Numbered from the stretch's first letter, positions 1 to 9,369 are shown. The stretch: 36,011 bases of DNA from Candidatus Martarchaeota archaeon (GCA_023473395.1 JAMCYO010000010.1:1-36011), one strand, 5' to 3'. The notes: generated from the sequence alone by a model not told the origin. Translations and numbers: made by a program.

Positions 1-105
1 TGGCTTCCCGTACTCCGTATCAATATCTAGTTCTTCTGGGTTTTCAAAAAGGGAGTATAGACCTGAGCCACCTATTACTCCGAATTCCGCTTGTTTGCCG
101 GTCAT
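1..105 (-). CDS. mtnP: S-methyl-5'-thioadenosine phosphorylase / purine nucleoside phosphorylase family, N-terminal fragment cut by the window edge
   Basis: Reverse-strand translation from ATG at 105: MTGKQAEFGVIGGSGLYSLFENPEELDIDTEYGKP; the IGGSGLY motif is typical of MTAP. GGTG leader upstream (112-115). Confidence 0.7.
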   Translation of the reverse strand, partial: MTGKQAEFGVIGGSGLYSLFENPEELDIDTEYGKP

Positions 106-116
106 CGATTGCACCT

Positions 117-1382
117 TTAGTACCAGCCCCTGGCCTTCATTGCTGCCGCAACCCTTGAAACTGCTATTATGTACGCTGCAGTCCTTGGGGTTATCTTTGT
201 GCCCTTGTCGTCGTATTCCTTCTTTGTTGCCATCATATCGGAATAGGATTTCGTTATTATCTTGTCAAGCTTGCTGTATACTTCATCGGCGCTCCAGTAA
301 TAGCCTCCTATGTTCTGCACCCATTCGAAATAAGAACCTATGACACCTCCAGAGTTCACCAGGAAGTCCGGTACGTCAAACACGCCTCTTTCGTGCAGTA
401 TTTTGTCTGCTTCAGGTGTGACTGGGCCGTTGGCGAGCTCAAGCACCAGCTTTGCCTTTATCTTGTCTGCGTTAGCCCCTGTTATCTGGTTTTCTATAGC
501 CGCAGGTATGAGTATGTCTACGTCGCTTTCGAGCAATTGCTCGTTTGTCATCTTTTCCCCTCCTTCGTATCCAGTTACGCTGCCTGTTTCCTTCTTTGCC
601 TTTTCAAGCCTTGACAGGTCAAGCCCATTGGGATCATAGATTGCGCCGTTCGAATCGCTTATGGCCACGACGTTTGAGCCGTAAAGCTTCTTTGACAAGG
701 TATATGCATACATCCCAGCATTCCCGAATCCCTGCACGGCTATCTTTGCCTTCTTTAGGTCTATGCCTAGGGTTTTGGCTGCTTCCCTCATTACGAAAAG
801 CCCGCCCATTGCAGTAGAGTCGTTCCTTCCTTCGCTTCCCCATACTTCCAAAGGCTTTCCTGTTATTGCCCCAAATTCGTTGTGCCTTACTATGTTGCTG
901 TATTCGTCCATCATCCAAGCCATTATCTGCGGTGTTGTGTATACATCAGGAGCAGGTATATCTATTTCTGGGCCCATGAATTTCCCTATAGCCCTTACGT
1001 AGCCCCTTGAAAGCGCCTCGAGCTCCTGCTGCGTCATCGTCTTTGTATCGCATATGATGCCGCCTTTAGCGCCGCCGAAAGGAACGTTTGCTAGCGATAC
1101 TTTCCACGTCATCCATGCGGAAAGCGCCTTTACCGTATCCAAAGTCTCCTTCGGGTGGAACCTTATACCACCTTTTACCGGGCCCCTTGCGTCGTTGTAG
1201 TGTACCCTGAAACCTGTGAATACTTTTACCTTGCCGTCATGCATCCTTACCGGGATGTTTACTACAAGCGTTTTCATCGGCTCCCTTAGTATTGCGTGAG
1301 CCTGCTCGTCCAAACCCATTACCGATGCAGCTTCGTCGAGCTGTTGTTGCGCTATCTTGAAAGGATTCAATTCTTCTGCCAT
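117..1382 (-). CDS. gdhA: Glutamate dehydrogenase
   Basis: 421 aa with RVHYNDARGPVKGGIRFHP, PFGGAKGGI and NAD(P)-binding VQGFGNAG motifs. Confidence 0.95.
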   Translation of the reverse strand: MAEELNPFKIAQQQLDEAASVMGLDEQAHAILREPMKTLVVNIPVRMHDGKVKVFTGFRVHYNDARGPVKGGIRFHPKETLDTVKALSAWMTWKVSLANVPFGGAKGGIICDTKTMTQQELEALSRGYVRAIGKFMGPEIDIPAPDVYTTPQIMAWMMDEYSNIVRHNEFGAITGKPLEVWGSEGRNDSTAMGGLFVMREAAKTLGIDLKKAKIAVQGFGNAGMYAYTLSKKLYGSNVVAISDSNGAIYDPNGLDLSRLEKAKKETGSVTGYEGGEKMTNEQLLESDVDILIPAAIENQITGANADKIKAKLVLELANGPVTPEADKILHERGVFDVPDFLVNSGGVIGSYFEWVQNIGGYYWSADEVYSKLDKIITKSYSDMMATKKEYDDKGTKITPRTAAYIIAVSRVAAAMKARGWY

Positions 1383-1570
1383 TTTTACACCTTGAATAGG
1401 AGTAGTTTCTCCTAATCTATTTTTCCAGAAAACTATATAAACTTCTTTTAAGTTATGAAGTTATGAAAATAAATATTGAATCGGCGAAAAAATCAGGCTT
1501 ATTATTTCTATCTCAGTAAATGGTCATATTTTGCAAAATACGCCAGTTGCAAAAATTCCGCTAATCAAGT

Positions 1571-1589
1571 AAGCTTTATATATATTATG
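1571..1589 (+). promoter_or_regulatory. Candidate BRE/TATA promoter of the pilin gene
   Basis: AAGCTTTATATATATTATG about 40-55 nt upstream of ATG 1628. Confidence 0.55.
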
Positions 1590-1627
1590 AGTTCATCTAT
1601 TTAATAGCACTTATAAGGTGTTAGGAC

Positions 1628-2176
1628 ATGGGAATGAAAAACAAGAAAGCGCAAAGCGCTATGGAATACCTAATGACATACGGTTGGGCAATACTGATTA
1701 TTGCGATAGTGCTGGCGGCACTGTTCTCTCTGGGAATCTTCAGCAGCAGCAGCTTCACAGGAACGACTTGCATAGCAAGCTCAGGATTCCTTTGCAGCTC
1801 TCCGGTTTGGACTAACGGCAACTTCATAGCATCGTTGGGACAGAGCACAGGAACAGGCTGGACTGATGTAATGTTCTTCTTTGTACCTGCTGGGGTATCT
1901 AGCCCTACTGCAGCATTAACTCCGCCAAGTAGCGGCAATGTTTTGATAGCAGCAACAGGCGGCAACTACATAGTAGGAACATCAACAGGGTTTACACCTG
2001 GATCGTCAAGCTTTAGCAGCGGCCAGACAGAGTCGTTTACATTCAACCTTGGAGCAGACGGATTCCCAACAGCACCGGGAACATCGACTACAGGCACGTT
2101 GTGGGTACAGTATACCGTCCCATCAGCAAGCAATTTGCTCTCGCAGATAGCAACGACAACTCTGAAGGAAAGCTGA
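1628..2176 (+). CDS. Class III signal peptide / type IV pilin-like secreted protein
   Basis: N-terminus MGMKNKKAQSAMEYLMTYGWAILIIAIVLAALFSLGIF matches the archaeal class III (prepilin) signal, followed by a Ser/Thr/Gly-rich ectodomain. Confidence 0.8.
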   Translation: MGMKNKKAQSAMEYLMTYGWAILIIAIVLAALFSLGIFSSSSFTGTTCIASSGFLCSSPVWTNGNFIASLGQSTGTGWTDVMFFFVPAGVSSPTAALTPPSSGNVLIAATGGNYIVGTSTGFTPGSSSFSSGQTESFTFNLGADGFPTAPGTSTTGTLWVQYTVPSASNLLSQIATTTLKES

Positions 2177-2212
2177 TTAACTCAGCTTTTCTTTTTTTCT
2201 TTTTCTTTTAAT
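2169..2212 (+). terminator. Hairpin plus poly-T terminator after the pilin gene
   Basis: AAAGCTGA-TTAAC-TCAGCTTT (8-bp perfect stem) followed by TCTTTTTTTCTTTTTCTTTTAA. Confidence 0.75.
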
Positions 2213-2351
2213 TTTATCGTAGGTAATTAGCTTTGGCTATTCTCAAATGCCAAAAGCTTTTAATCCGTACAATTATTGCGCTGTAATTTCAGAATTAGTT
2301 TATTTGGCGAATGCATTTCCTGAAATCTCGCTTATGGGATGGCCGAATAAG

Positions 2352-3275
2352 TCATTTCTGCAAAGCTGTGAGTTCTTTTTTCATTGACAATACTTGCATT
2401 AGCTCGTTTGCGCTTAAAAGAGGCTTTCGTAGCCTGTCCACGTCGTCTATCGCTATGCGTGGGCATGCGGTATTGACGAACGCGTCGAACTCCATCATGT
2501 TATTGAGGGAGTCGAAGTCGAAAGTGTTTGCGACGACTATCGCTGCGGACAGGCCATCGCTTTCTATTTTCTTTTTCAGTATTTCGGCAAGCCTCATGTT
2601 GTGCTGCCCATTCTTTGTGGTAACCATAATTGCAAAGGAGCTTGCTTTTAGCGAAGAGAGTATTTTGCCCTTGCTCCTTTTCTGGTATGTTTCCCTTAGT
2701 TTGTCTATGAATTCAACCTTGTTATCGAATGGCTCTATTGCCAGAAAGGGCTTTTTTGTATTAAGTACTGCACCCAACGGATGAAATATGCCGCCCCCAA
2801 AGTAGACGTGAGCGTCCACCTTGCTGTCCACGGAGGAAGAGCTCCCTATGTCGCAGCCCAGGATCTGCCCTGGGTGCTTGGCAAAACCAAATGGCTTGCC
2901 TATCAGAACCGTTTTGCCGTTGCTTTCGTAGAAGCGTTTGATTGCTTCCAGCTGGTGAAGATGCTGCACAGTTGTGACCAGGCCTATCGTTTTGAAATCC
3001 TTGAGCAGCTCTAGGGACTTTGGCAAAAGGTCTAATGGTGCGTCTATTTCATACGGTACGTACTCGACGTTGAAGTCCACCTTGTTGAATTCCGCATGGC
3101 CGTAATGGATGAGCTTGTCTACATTAAGATTACGCGCTTCATCCAACGCAAGGTCGCAGGCCCCGAAGTTAGGAGATGCAGATATTATTACCTCGTCGCC
3201 CTTGGCTTCTAGGCTTTTTGCGTATTCGAGGGCTTTCTGCTTGAGCCCCTCTGGAAACTGTATTAGTATTCTCAT
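2352..3275 (-). CDS. dph2: Diphthamide biosynthesis protein Dph2 (radical 3-amino-3-carboxypropyl transferase)
   Basis: MRILIQFPEGLKQKALEYA start; three dispersed cysteines in FGACD, LGCDIG and NTACPRIAIDD as expected for the [4Fe-4S] site. Confidence 0.88.
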   Translation of the reverse strand: MRILIQFPEGLKQKALEYAKSLEAKGDEVIISASPNFGACDLALDEARNLNVDKLIHYGHAEFNKVDFNVEYVPYEIDAPLDLLPKSLELLKDFKTIGLVTTVQHLHQLEAIKRFYESNGKTVLIGKPFGFAKHPGQILGCDIGSSSSVDSKVDAHVYFGGGIFHPLGAVLNTKKPFLAIEPFDNKVEFIDKLRETYQKRSKGKILSSLKASSFAIMVTTKNGQHNMRLAEILKKKIESDGLSAAIVVANTFDFDSLNNMMEFDAFVNTACPRIAIDDVDRLRKPLLSANELMQVLSMKKELTALQK

Positions 3276-3299
3276 CAATAACACTGCACGCTGAATTAA

Positions 3300-3330
3300 G
3301 AAAAAGAAATATTTAGCCCTTTTGAAGGGC
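3300..3330 (-). terminator. Hairpin plus T-rich tract after L10e
   Basis: Plus strand GCCCTT-TTG-AAGGGC (3316-3330); on the minus strand followed by TAAATATTTCTTTTTCTT. Confidence 0.6.
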
Positions 3331-3341
3331 CCGACGCTTAA

Positions 3342-3881
3342 TCAGTTCTGCACTTTTTGTGCCTGCTCCACGTCTACCTTATAAAGGCCCGAGAGCTTCG
3401 AGGACGCCCTTCTGAAGGATTCCCTTACGTGCTGGGCGTTCTTTGCCTTGGTCTTGACCATGAACAGCGGCTGGCCTTCCCTAAGCCTTGCAGCTACGCT
3501 TACCGGCTTGCCGAATGCATGGCTCATTCCCTGGGAAATACGGTCTGCTCCTGCTCCGGTAGCCATCCTGTGCTCCCTTATTATCATGTGCGGATACACA
3601 AGGACCTTGAAGTAGAAGTCCCCCGGCGCAGTAAGCTCCAAGTGCTTGTTTATCATCTGCCTCGCCGATTCTATTGAATTGGATCGCAGCTGTATCGCCT
3701 GCTTGGTCTTGAGCGTGAAAACCGTGTCGAAATCAGGCTTGTCCACGCCCATGTTGAATACCAAAAGGCTAGTATGCGGTTTGGCCCTTATGTAGTTCTT
3801 TCTTGGCTTCTTCTGGGAATACCTAGCCCAAGCTTGGGAGAATATGTACCTGAATGTCCTTGCGGGTCTTAGCCTTGTCAT
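3342..3881 (-). CDS. rpl10e: Large ribosomal subunit protein L10e (uL16)
   Basis: MTRLRPARTFRYIFSQAWARYSQKKPRKNYIRAKPHTSLLVFNMG; HMIIREHRMATGAGADRISQGMSHAFGKPVSVAARL. Confidence 0.92.
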   Translation of the reverse strand: MTRLRPARTFRYIFSQAWARYSQKKPRKNYIRAKPHTSLLVFNMGVDKPDFDTVFTLKTKQAIQLRSNSIESARQMINKHLELTAPGDFYFKVLVYPHMIIREHRMATGAGADRISQGMSHAFGKPVSVAARLREGQPLFMVKTKAKNAQHVRESFRRASSKLSGLYKVDVEQAQKVQN

Positions 3882-4037
3882 TATAAACACGTTTTGCAAT
3901 ATTACCTAATGCTCTTTAGGAAAAGAGATTAGCGATATTAATTTTGCACAAAAACCTATAAAAAGATTTGGAAATAGAGCAGTATTTAGGATTATCCATA
4001 TAAACTTTAATTGAGATTAGTGATAAAAGGTGTTTTT

Positions 4038-5090
4038 ATGGAATTTGTAGATAGTGCTTTGAACAACGATCTTGATGACAGTTTATTCAAGGCCAAGATA
4101 GCGGTTTGCGGGCTTGGCGGCGGAGGCAGCAACACAGTGCAAAGAATGGTAAAGCAGGGCATAAAAAGCGCAAGTTTCATAGCAGTCAATACGGATTCCA
4201 AGCATTTAAACAGCTTGGATCCGTCGATAAACAGAATCCTGATAGGCGGGCCGCTGACAAAGGGGCTGGGCGCAGGAGGATTCCCGGAAATGGGTGCGCG
4301 CGCAGCTGAATATTCCAGATCTGATTTGAAAAAGGCTCTTGATGGGTTCAACCTCGTTTTCATATGCGCAGGAATGGGCGGAGGAACAGGAGGCGGGGCT
4401 GCCCCGATAGCGGCAAGCATAGCGAAGGAGAATGGCGCGATAGTGATAGGCATAGTCACGTTCCCATTCAGGCTGGAAAAAGTAAGGCTGCAAGTGGCCA
4501 TGAAAAGCATACAGGAGCTTAGGAAAAACGTCGACACGCTAATAGTCATAGATAACCAGAGGCTCGTGAGCCTTTACCAAAACCTTGCATTGGAACAGGC
4601 TTTCAAGGTTGCAGACGAAGTGGCTTATAGGGCAGTGCGCGGCATAACTGAAACCGTCAATACGCCGAGCTTCATAAACCTGGACTTTGCGGATGTTAAG
4701 GCAGTAATGAACAGCGGTGGCCTTGCCATGATAAGCATAGGCGAAGGCAAGGGGACAAACAAGGTAGAACAGGCAGTTGAAGACACGCTGCGCAACAAGC
4801 TTTTGGACGTAGACTACGACGGCGCCACCGGAGTGCTCATGCATATAACTGGGGGTGAGGACCTCACGTTAGGAGAAGCGAACGAAATCGGGCGCAAGCT
4901 GACCGAGCACATATCCCAGAACGCGAACGTACTTTGGGGCGCGAGGGTAGACCCGGAATACAACGGAAGAATAGAGCTCATAGCGATATTTACCGGGGTA
5001 AAAAGCCCTTCTATATTGGGCAGTGGGGACAGCTACGACCAGGAAAAGGCCGACAGGCCCAGAGATTTCGATGGCATAGGGGAGATATAG
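4038..5090 (+). CDS. ftsZ: FtsZ family cell-division GTPase, paralog A
   Basis: GLGGGGSN, GMGGGTGGGAAP tubulin/FtsZ signature, T7 loop NLDFAD. ATG 4038 preceded by GGTG; the ORF-track start at 4011 is probably too long. Confidence 0.93.
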   Translation: MEFVDSALNNDLDDSLFKAKIAVCGLGGGGSNTVQRMVKQGIKSASFIAVNTDSKHLNSLDPSINRILIGGPLTKGLGAGGFPEMGARAAEYSRSDLKKALDGFNLVFICAGMGGGTGGGAAPIAASIAKENGAIVIGIVTFPFRLEKVRLQVAMKSIQELRKNVDTLIVIDNQRLVSLYQNLALEQAFKVADEVAYRAVRGITETVNTPSFINLDFADVKAVMNSGGLAMISIGEGKGTNKVEQAVEDTLRNKLLDVDYDGATGVLMHITGGEDLTLGEANEIGRKLTEHISQNANVLWGARVDPEYNGRIELIAIFTGVKSPSILGSGDSYDQEKADRPRDFDGIGEI

Positions 5091-5139
5091 CGCAAGGAAT
5101 AAGTATTTTAATCCCCAAAATCATGTTTCGGTGATACCA

Positions 5140-5796
5140 ATGGCGATGCTAAACGACGGAGACAGGAAAGTTTTGAAGGAGACGTTAGAAAAAGATATGC
5201 AGGGCGATGTTTCAATTATCTATTTTACCGACAGCAGGGAACGTTGCGAGTACTGCGATGTGAACATGGAAATCCTGAAGGAGCTGAGTGCGCTCGATAG
5301 TAGGATAAAACTGACAGTATATGACATAAACAAGAATGCGAAGGAAGCGAAGCTCTTGGGCGTAGACGCCGCGCCTTCGACGGTAATAGGAGGAAAACGC
5401 ATATACGGGATTATTTACAAGGGTATACCTGCTGGGCACGAATTTTCATCCCTTGTTGGAGACGTGATAGACGCCTCACGCAATAGCACCTCCCTGTCGG
5501 AAAAGACAAAGAAGGCATTGAGCGGCATAAACAAACACGTAGACATAAAGGTTTTCGTGACCCCTACGTGCCCGTGGTGCCCCAAGGCAGTGAGGATTGC
5601 GCACCAGTTCGCAATCGAAAGCAAGTTTATAAGGAGCAGCATGATAGAGGCTTCGGAATTCATGGAACTCGCGCAGAAATATTCCGTAATGGGCGTGCCG
5701 AAGATAGTAATTGACGACAAATACTCATTCGAAGGAGCACAGCCCGAAGAGGTATTCCTAAATTACGTCATGGCTTCCGCGAAAGAGGCGGCATGA
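5140..5796 (+). CDS. Protein disulfide oxidoreductase, tandem glutaredoxin/thioredoxin domains
   Basis: Two redox-active motifs, CEYC and CPWC, with cis-Pro contexts AAPST and GVPKI. Confidence 0.85.
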   Translation: MAMLNDGDRKVLKETLEKDMQGDVSIIYFTDSRERCEYCDVNMEILKELSALDSRIKLTVYDINKNAKEAKLLGVDAAPSTVIGGKRIYGIIYKGIPAGHEFSSLVGDVIDASRNSTSLSEKTKKALSGINKHVDIKVFVTPTCPWCPKAVRIAHQFAIESKFIRSSMIEASEFMELAQKYSVMGVPKIVIDDKYSFEGAQPEEVFLNYVMASAKEAA

Positions 5797-5801
5797 AGAA
5801 T

Positions 5802-7031
5802 TCATGCCGACTTTACCGCATCAACGAGGTACTGGGCGAACTCCTTTGTACCAAGTGCGTCAACGCCCATGAACCTTGCTATGTCGGAAGTTACCTTCCG
5901 CTCCTTCATCGCCTTTTCCACCGCTTTTGAAATGAGATCCGCTGCTTCCGTCCAACCCATGAACGTGAGCATCAACTCTCCGGCCTTCAATATTCCCATG
6001 GGGTTTGCGACGTTTTTGCCGGCGTATTTTGGCGCAGTGCCATGGGCCGCTTCGAACATTGCACCGTTGTCGCCGATGTTCGCACCGCCTAGGACGCCTA
6101 TGTCTCCTATAAGCGCGCCACATGCATCCGAAACGTAGTCCCCATTGAGATTGGGCGCAAGTATCACATCATAAAGCTCGGGCTTTGTTATTATCTGCTG
6201 CAGCATGTTGTCGGCTATCCTGTCGTTGAAAAGTATCTTCCCCTCGGGCATCTGGCCGCCGTGCTTTGAATACAGCTCCTCCTCGGTTATTATCTTGTCC
6301 CCGAATTCCTTGGTTGCCACTTCGTAGGCCCAATCCTTAAAGGCCCCCTCAGTGTATTTCATTATGTTGCCCTTGTGCATTACAGTTATCGACTTCCTGT
6401 TGTTGTCTACTGCATACTTTATCGCCATGCGTGTTATCCTCTGTGTTTTTGCCTTGCCTATTGGCTTTATGCCTATCCCTGCATCAGGGTCTATCGTTAT
6501 ATCAAGCGAACTTTTCAGGAATTCGCGTACTTTCTCGGCTTCGGCGCTGTTGTAGGGCCATTCTATGCCTGTATAAATATCGTCGGTATTCTCCCTGAAT
6601 ACGATCATGTCTACCTTTTGCGGGTACTTCAACGGGCTATCCAGGCCTTCTATGTACTTTACCGGCCTTATGTTGGCGTAGAGATCCATAGTAACCCTCA
6701 GCGTCACGTTGAGGGACCTGAAGCCCGAGCCGACCGGAGTCGTGAGGGGCCCCTTGAATATTATACCGTATTTCTTTATTGTTTCGAGCGTATCGTCAGG
6801 AAGACCAGTACCGTATTTCTTCTGCGCTTCTTCCCCAGCGGCGACCTCCAACCAGTTTATCTTCTTCTTGCCGCCATATGCCTTCTCAACCGAAGCGTCT
6901 ATTATCGACTTGGCTGCGGCAGTTATTTCCGGGCCTATCCCGTCTCCGTACGTAAAAGGTATTGTGGGATTGTCCGGGGTTTTCCATCCATCTTTTCCGA
7001 AACTTATGATTCCGTCCTTATTCTCTTCCAT
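5802..7031 (-). CDS. icd: Isocitrate dehydrogenase (NADP+)
   Basis: YGDGIGPEI, VFRENTDDIYTGIEW, MHKGNIMKYTEGAFKDW, NLNGDYVSDACGALIG, EAAHGTAPKYAGKNVANP. Confidence 0.93.
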   Translation of the reverse strand: MEENKDGIISFGKDGWKTPDNPTIPFTYGDGIGPEITAAAKSIIDASVEKAYGGKKKINWLEVAAGEEAQKKYGTGLPDDTLETIKKYGIIFKGPLTTPVGSGFRSLNVTLRVTMDLYANIRPVKYIEGLDSPLKYPQKVDMIVFRENTDDIYTGIEWPYNSAEAEKVREFLKSSLDITIDPDAGIGIKPIGKAKTQRITRMAIKYAVDNNRKSITVMHKGNIMKYTEGAFKDWAYEVATKEFGDKIITEEELYSKHGGQMPEGKILFNDRIADNMLQQIITKPELYDVILAPNLNGDYVSDACGALIGDIGVLGGANIGDNGAMFEAAHGTAPKYAGKNVANPMGILKAGELMLTFMGWTEAADLISKAVEKAMKERKVTSDIARFMGVDALGTKEFAQYLVDAVKSA

Positions 7032-7065
7032 AAAATTCACCTAAATATGATATATGATATGCGCT

Positions 7066-9369
7066 TCAGCCGGTGTTTATCTCCGTAGGGCCGTTCAAAG
7101 CCTTGTCCCTGTCGAATTCGTATATCCTTGCGTTATGGACCTGCTTAAGCGCATCATCATGCGTTATAACAAATATCTGCTCGACAATGCTTGGAAGCGA
7201 ATTGCTAAATACTTCAATCATCTTTGCTATTCCCTGCGCGTCAAGATTGTGTGTGGGCTCGTCAAGTATAAGCCACCTCAGGTTCGGAACTATCACCATG
7301 GACATCGCTATGCGAAGCGCCAGCGACGCTATGCTCCTTTCTCCTCCGCTTGTTACTCCCTCGACAGGAAGCCATGAATCCTTGCCATTTATCCGTATTT
7401 CAGCTTCTAGCGCGTAATCGTCCGGATATGCCTTTAGCGCTATCCCTGAATAGTCACCATAGGGATACAGCCCTATCCAAAGCCCTTCGAGCAGCTCGTT
7501 TATAGAGCTGACAAGCCTTGTCCTTAGCTGCGACTCGGTGTCTATCAGCGCGGATTTGAAACGCGAAACCTCCAGCGAGCGCTTTCTCCTTTCATTTACC
7601 TTTTCTTCCATCTCCATTATCTGCGATATGGACTTCGCTGTTTCGGATATTTGGGATTCGAGCTTTGAGGATGATTCTTTCAACGCGTTTAGCTCTGTGC
7701 CCTTCTTGGCGTACTCAGCGTTGAGCTCGTTGTACTTTTCCCTGAGCGCCTCTATGTCCGAGTCGGTTACCTTTATACGTGACATTTCCTCCATTTTTGA
7801 TTTTTTCTCTGCTTCGGAAGATGCCATCTCTGCCTTTATTGAATCCGCACGCTTTATAGCTTCTATATCGTTGCGTATTTTTTCCATCTGCGATGCAATC
7901 TCGTCCCTTTTCTGGGCGTTTTGGCTTATCTTCAGGCTTATTTCGGAAAGCTCTGTTTCGAAACCCTTTATCTCTGGCTCCAGCTTACCTGACTTTGACG
8001 CCGATTCTGAATATGATTCCATCATTGCTGCAAGCCTGTTGGCCTCTGCAAGCCTGGAATTCAGATCGGAAAGCTCCTTCTCGGCCTTTTCGTATTTCTG
8101 CTTGCTTAGCTCTATGTCGCGCTCGTAGACTTCTATCATTTTTTTCCTTTCCGATGATATATGCTTCTTAAGATCATCGCTCAAGGGCCTTTCACATATG
8201 GGGCATTTGCCCTCTTGCTTCGCCAGTTCATCGAGCCATTTCTTTGTCTCGGCAAGCTCGCTCCTCGACTTCGCAGCTTGTGATACGGATTCTTTTATTT
8301 CGGCCTGCTTTGCGCTTATTTCCTTTCTTATGGAATCTGGGTCTGCTGACCCGAGTTTTTTCTTTGCCTCAGCGAGCTTTTCTGCATCGGAAAGGCTCCT
8401 TTTCAATTCAGCTTTTAGTGAAGAGAGCTTGCTTATCAAATCCTTCTCTTTTTTCCTATACGAGTCTATCTCCGAATCCAATGCCTTAAGCTCTTCGGAC
8501 TTCTGCTTTTGAGTAGATAGCAATACCGTGGCACTCGACTTTGGGAGTTCTATTTTCCCGAGCTGAGATTTGAGCGTGGAGAGTTTGCTTTCGAGTTCCG
8601 CAATCGACTTGGAAAACGCGAGCCTCTTTTCGTTCTGCGCCTTAATCTCTGAGTAATACTGCTTCGTTGCCGAGAGCTCATCCCGCATCTTTTTAACATC
8701 TTCGGAAATAGCTAGCGATCTATCCTTTTCTTTCTCAAGCTCCTTAGAAAGCGATTCCAGCTTGGACTTCATAGAGGGTAAATCGGAATTCTGTATAAAC
8801 TTCTCGTCCTCGTTGGTAAGGGTCTTTAGGGCGTTTACCAATGACGTGGCGTTTTCCTCAGCAAGAGCGAACCTGTCCAGGCCGAGCATCTCGTCTATCT
8901 GCTTTTTGCGCTCGCCCTTCCTAAGCTCTAGGAAGTAATCCAGCCTGTTCTGTTCCGCATATATAGCCCTTGAAAAAACGTCGTAGTTTATTTTTAGTAT
9001 TGATTCTACTTCTTCAGTTACCCTTTCCGGTTGCGTCTGCAGGTACTTGCCGTTCTTTTCTATCTTTGCGTCGTTCTTCTTGCTCCTGCTTATCGTCCTT
9101 GATATTTTATATAAATCGTCGCCAATGTCAAGCTCCAATTCCACGCTCGCCGAATCCTTTTGGGAAGGCCTATTCATTATTATGTCTTCAACCTTGTAGC
9201 GCCTGTGCTCCAGTGCCGGGAATGTGCCAAACAGTGCGAACGATATTGCGTCCATCATTGAGCTCTTACCGGCACCCATAAGCCCGACTATGACGTTAGT
9301 ACCCTTCTGGAAATCCAGATAGGTATCCCCGTGTGTCTTCCAGTTTACGAGCCTTATTGACTTTATCAT
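7066..9369 (-). CDS. rad50: DNA double-strand break repair ATPase Rad50 (SMC-like)
   Basis: Walker A GLMGAGKSS, long coiled coils, zinc-hook CPIC, ABC signature TSGGERS, Walker B LILDEPTHNLD. Confidence 0.9.
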   Translation of the reverse strand: MIKSIRLVNWKTHGDTYLDFQKGTNVIVGLMGAGKSSMMDAISFALFGTFPALEHRRYKVEDIIMNRPSQKDSASVELELDIGDDLYKISRTISRSKKNDAKIEKNGKYLQTQPERVTEEVESILKINYDVFSRAIYAEQNRLDYFLELRKGERKKQIDEMLGLDRFALAEENATSLVNALKTLTNEDEKFIQNSDLPSMKSKLESLSKELEKEKDRSLAISEDVKKMRDELSATKQYYSEIKAQNEKRLAFSKSIAELESKLSTLKSQLGKIELPKSSATVLLSTQKQKSEELKALDSEIDSYRKKEKDLISKLSSLKAELKRSLSDAEKLAEAKKKLGSADPDSIRKEISAKQAEIKESVSQAAKSRSELAETKKWLDELAKQEGKCPICERPLSDDLKKHISSERKKMIEVYERDIELSKQKYEKAEKELSDLNSRLAEANRLAAMMESYSESASKSGKLEPEIKGFETELSEISLKISQNAQKRDEIASQMEKIRNDIEAIKRADSIKAEMASSEAEKKSKMEEMSRIKVTDSDIEALREKYNELNAEYAKKGTELNALKESSSKLESQISETAKSISQIMEMEEKVNERRKRSLEVSRFKSALIDTESQLRTRLVSSINELLEGLWIGLYPYGDYSGIALKAYPDDYALEAEIRINGKDSWLPVEGVTSGGERSIASLALRIAMSMVIVPNLRWLILDEPTHNLDAQGIAKMIEVFSNSLPSIVEQIFVITHDDALKQVHNARIYEFDRDKALNGPTEINTG

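Noticed and set aside
4007-4549. 180-aa minus-strand ORF opposite ftsZ-A
   Set aside because: Shadow ORF; composition mirrors the Gly/Ala-rich FtsZ coding strand (poly-Pro/Ser).
7538-8128. 196-aa plus-strand ORF opposite rad50 coiled coil
   Set aside because: Ser/Phe/Ile repeats reflect the reverse complement of the Lys/Glu-rich coiled coil.
7066-9369. Unusual Rad50 Walker A (GLMGAGKSS)
   Set aside because: Still matches GxxGxGKS; variation at this position occurs in archaeal Rad50, so not treated as novel.
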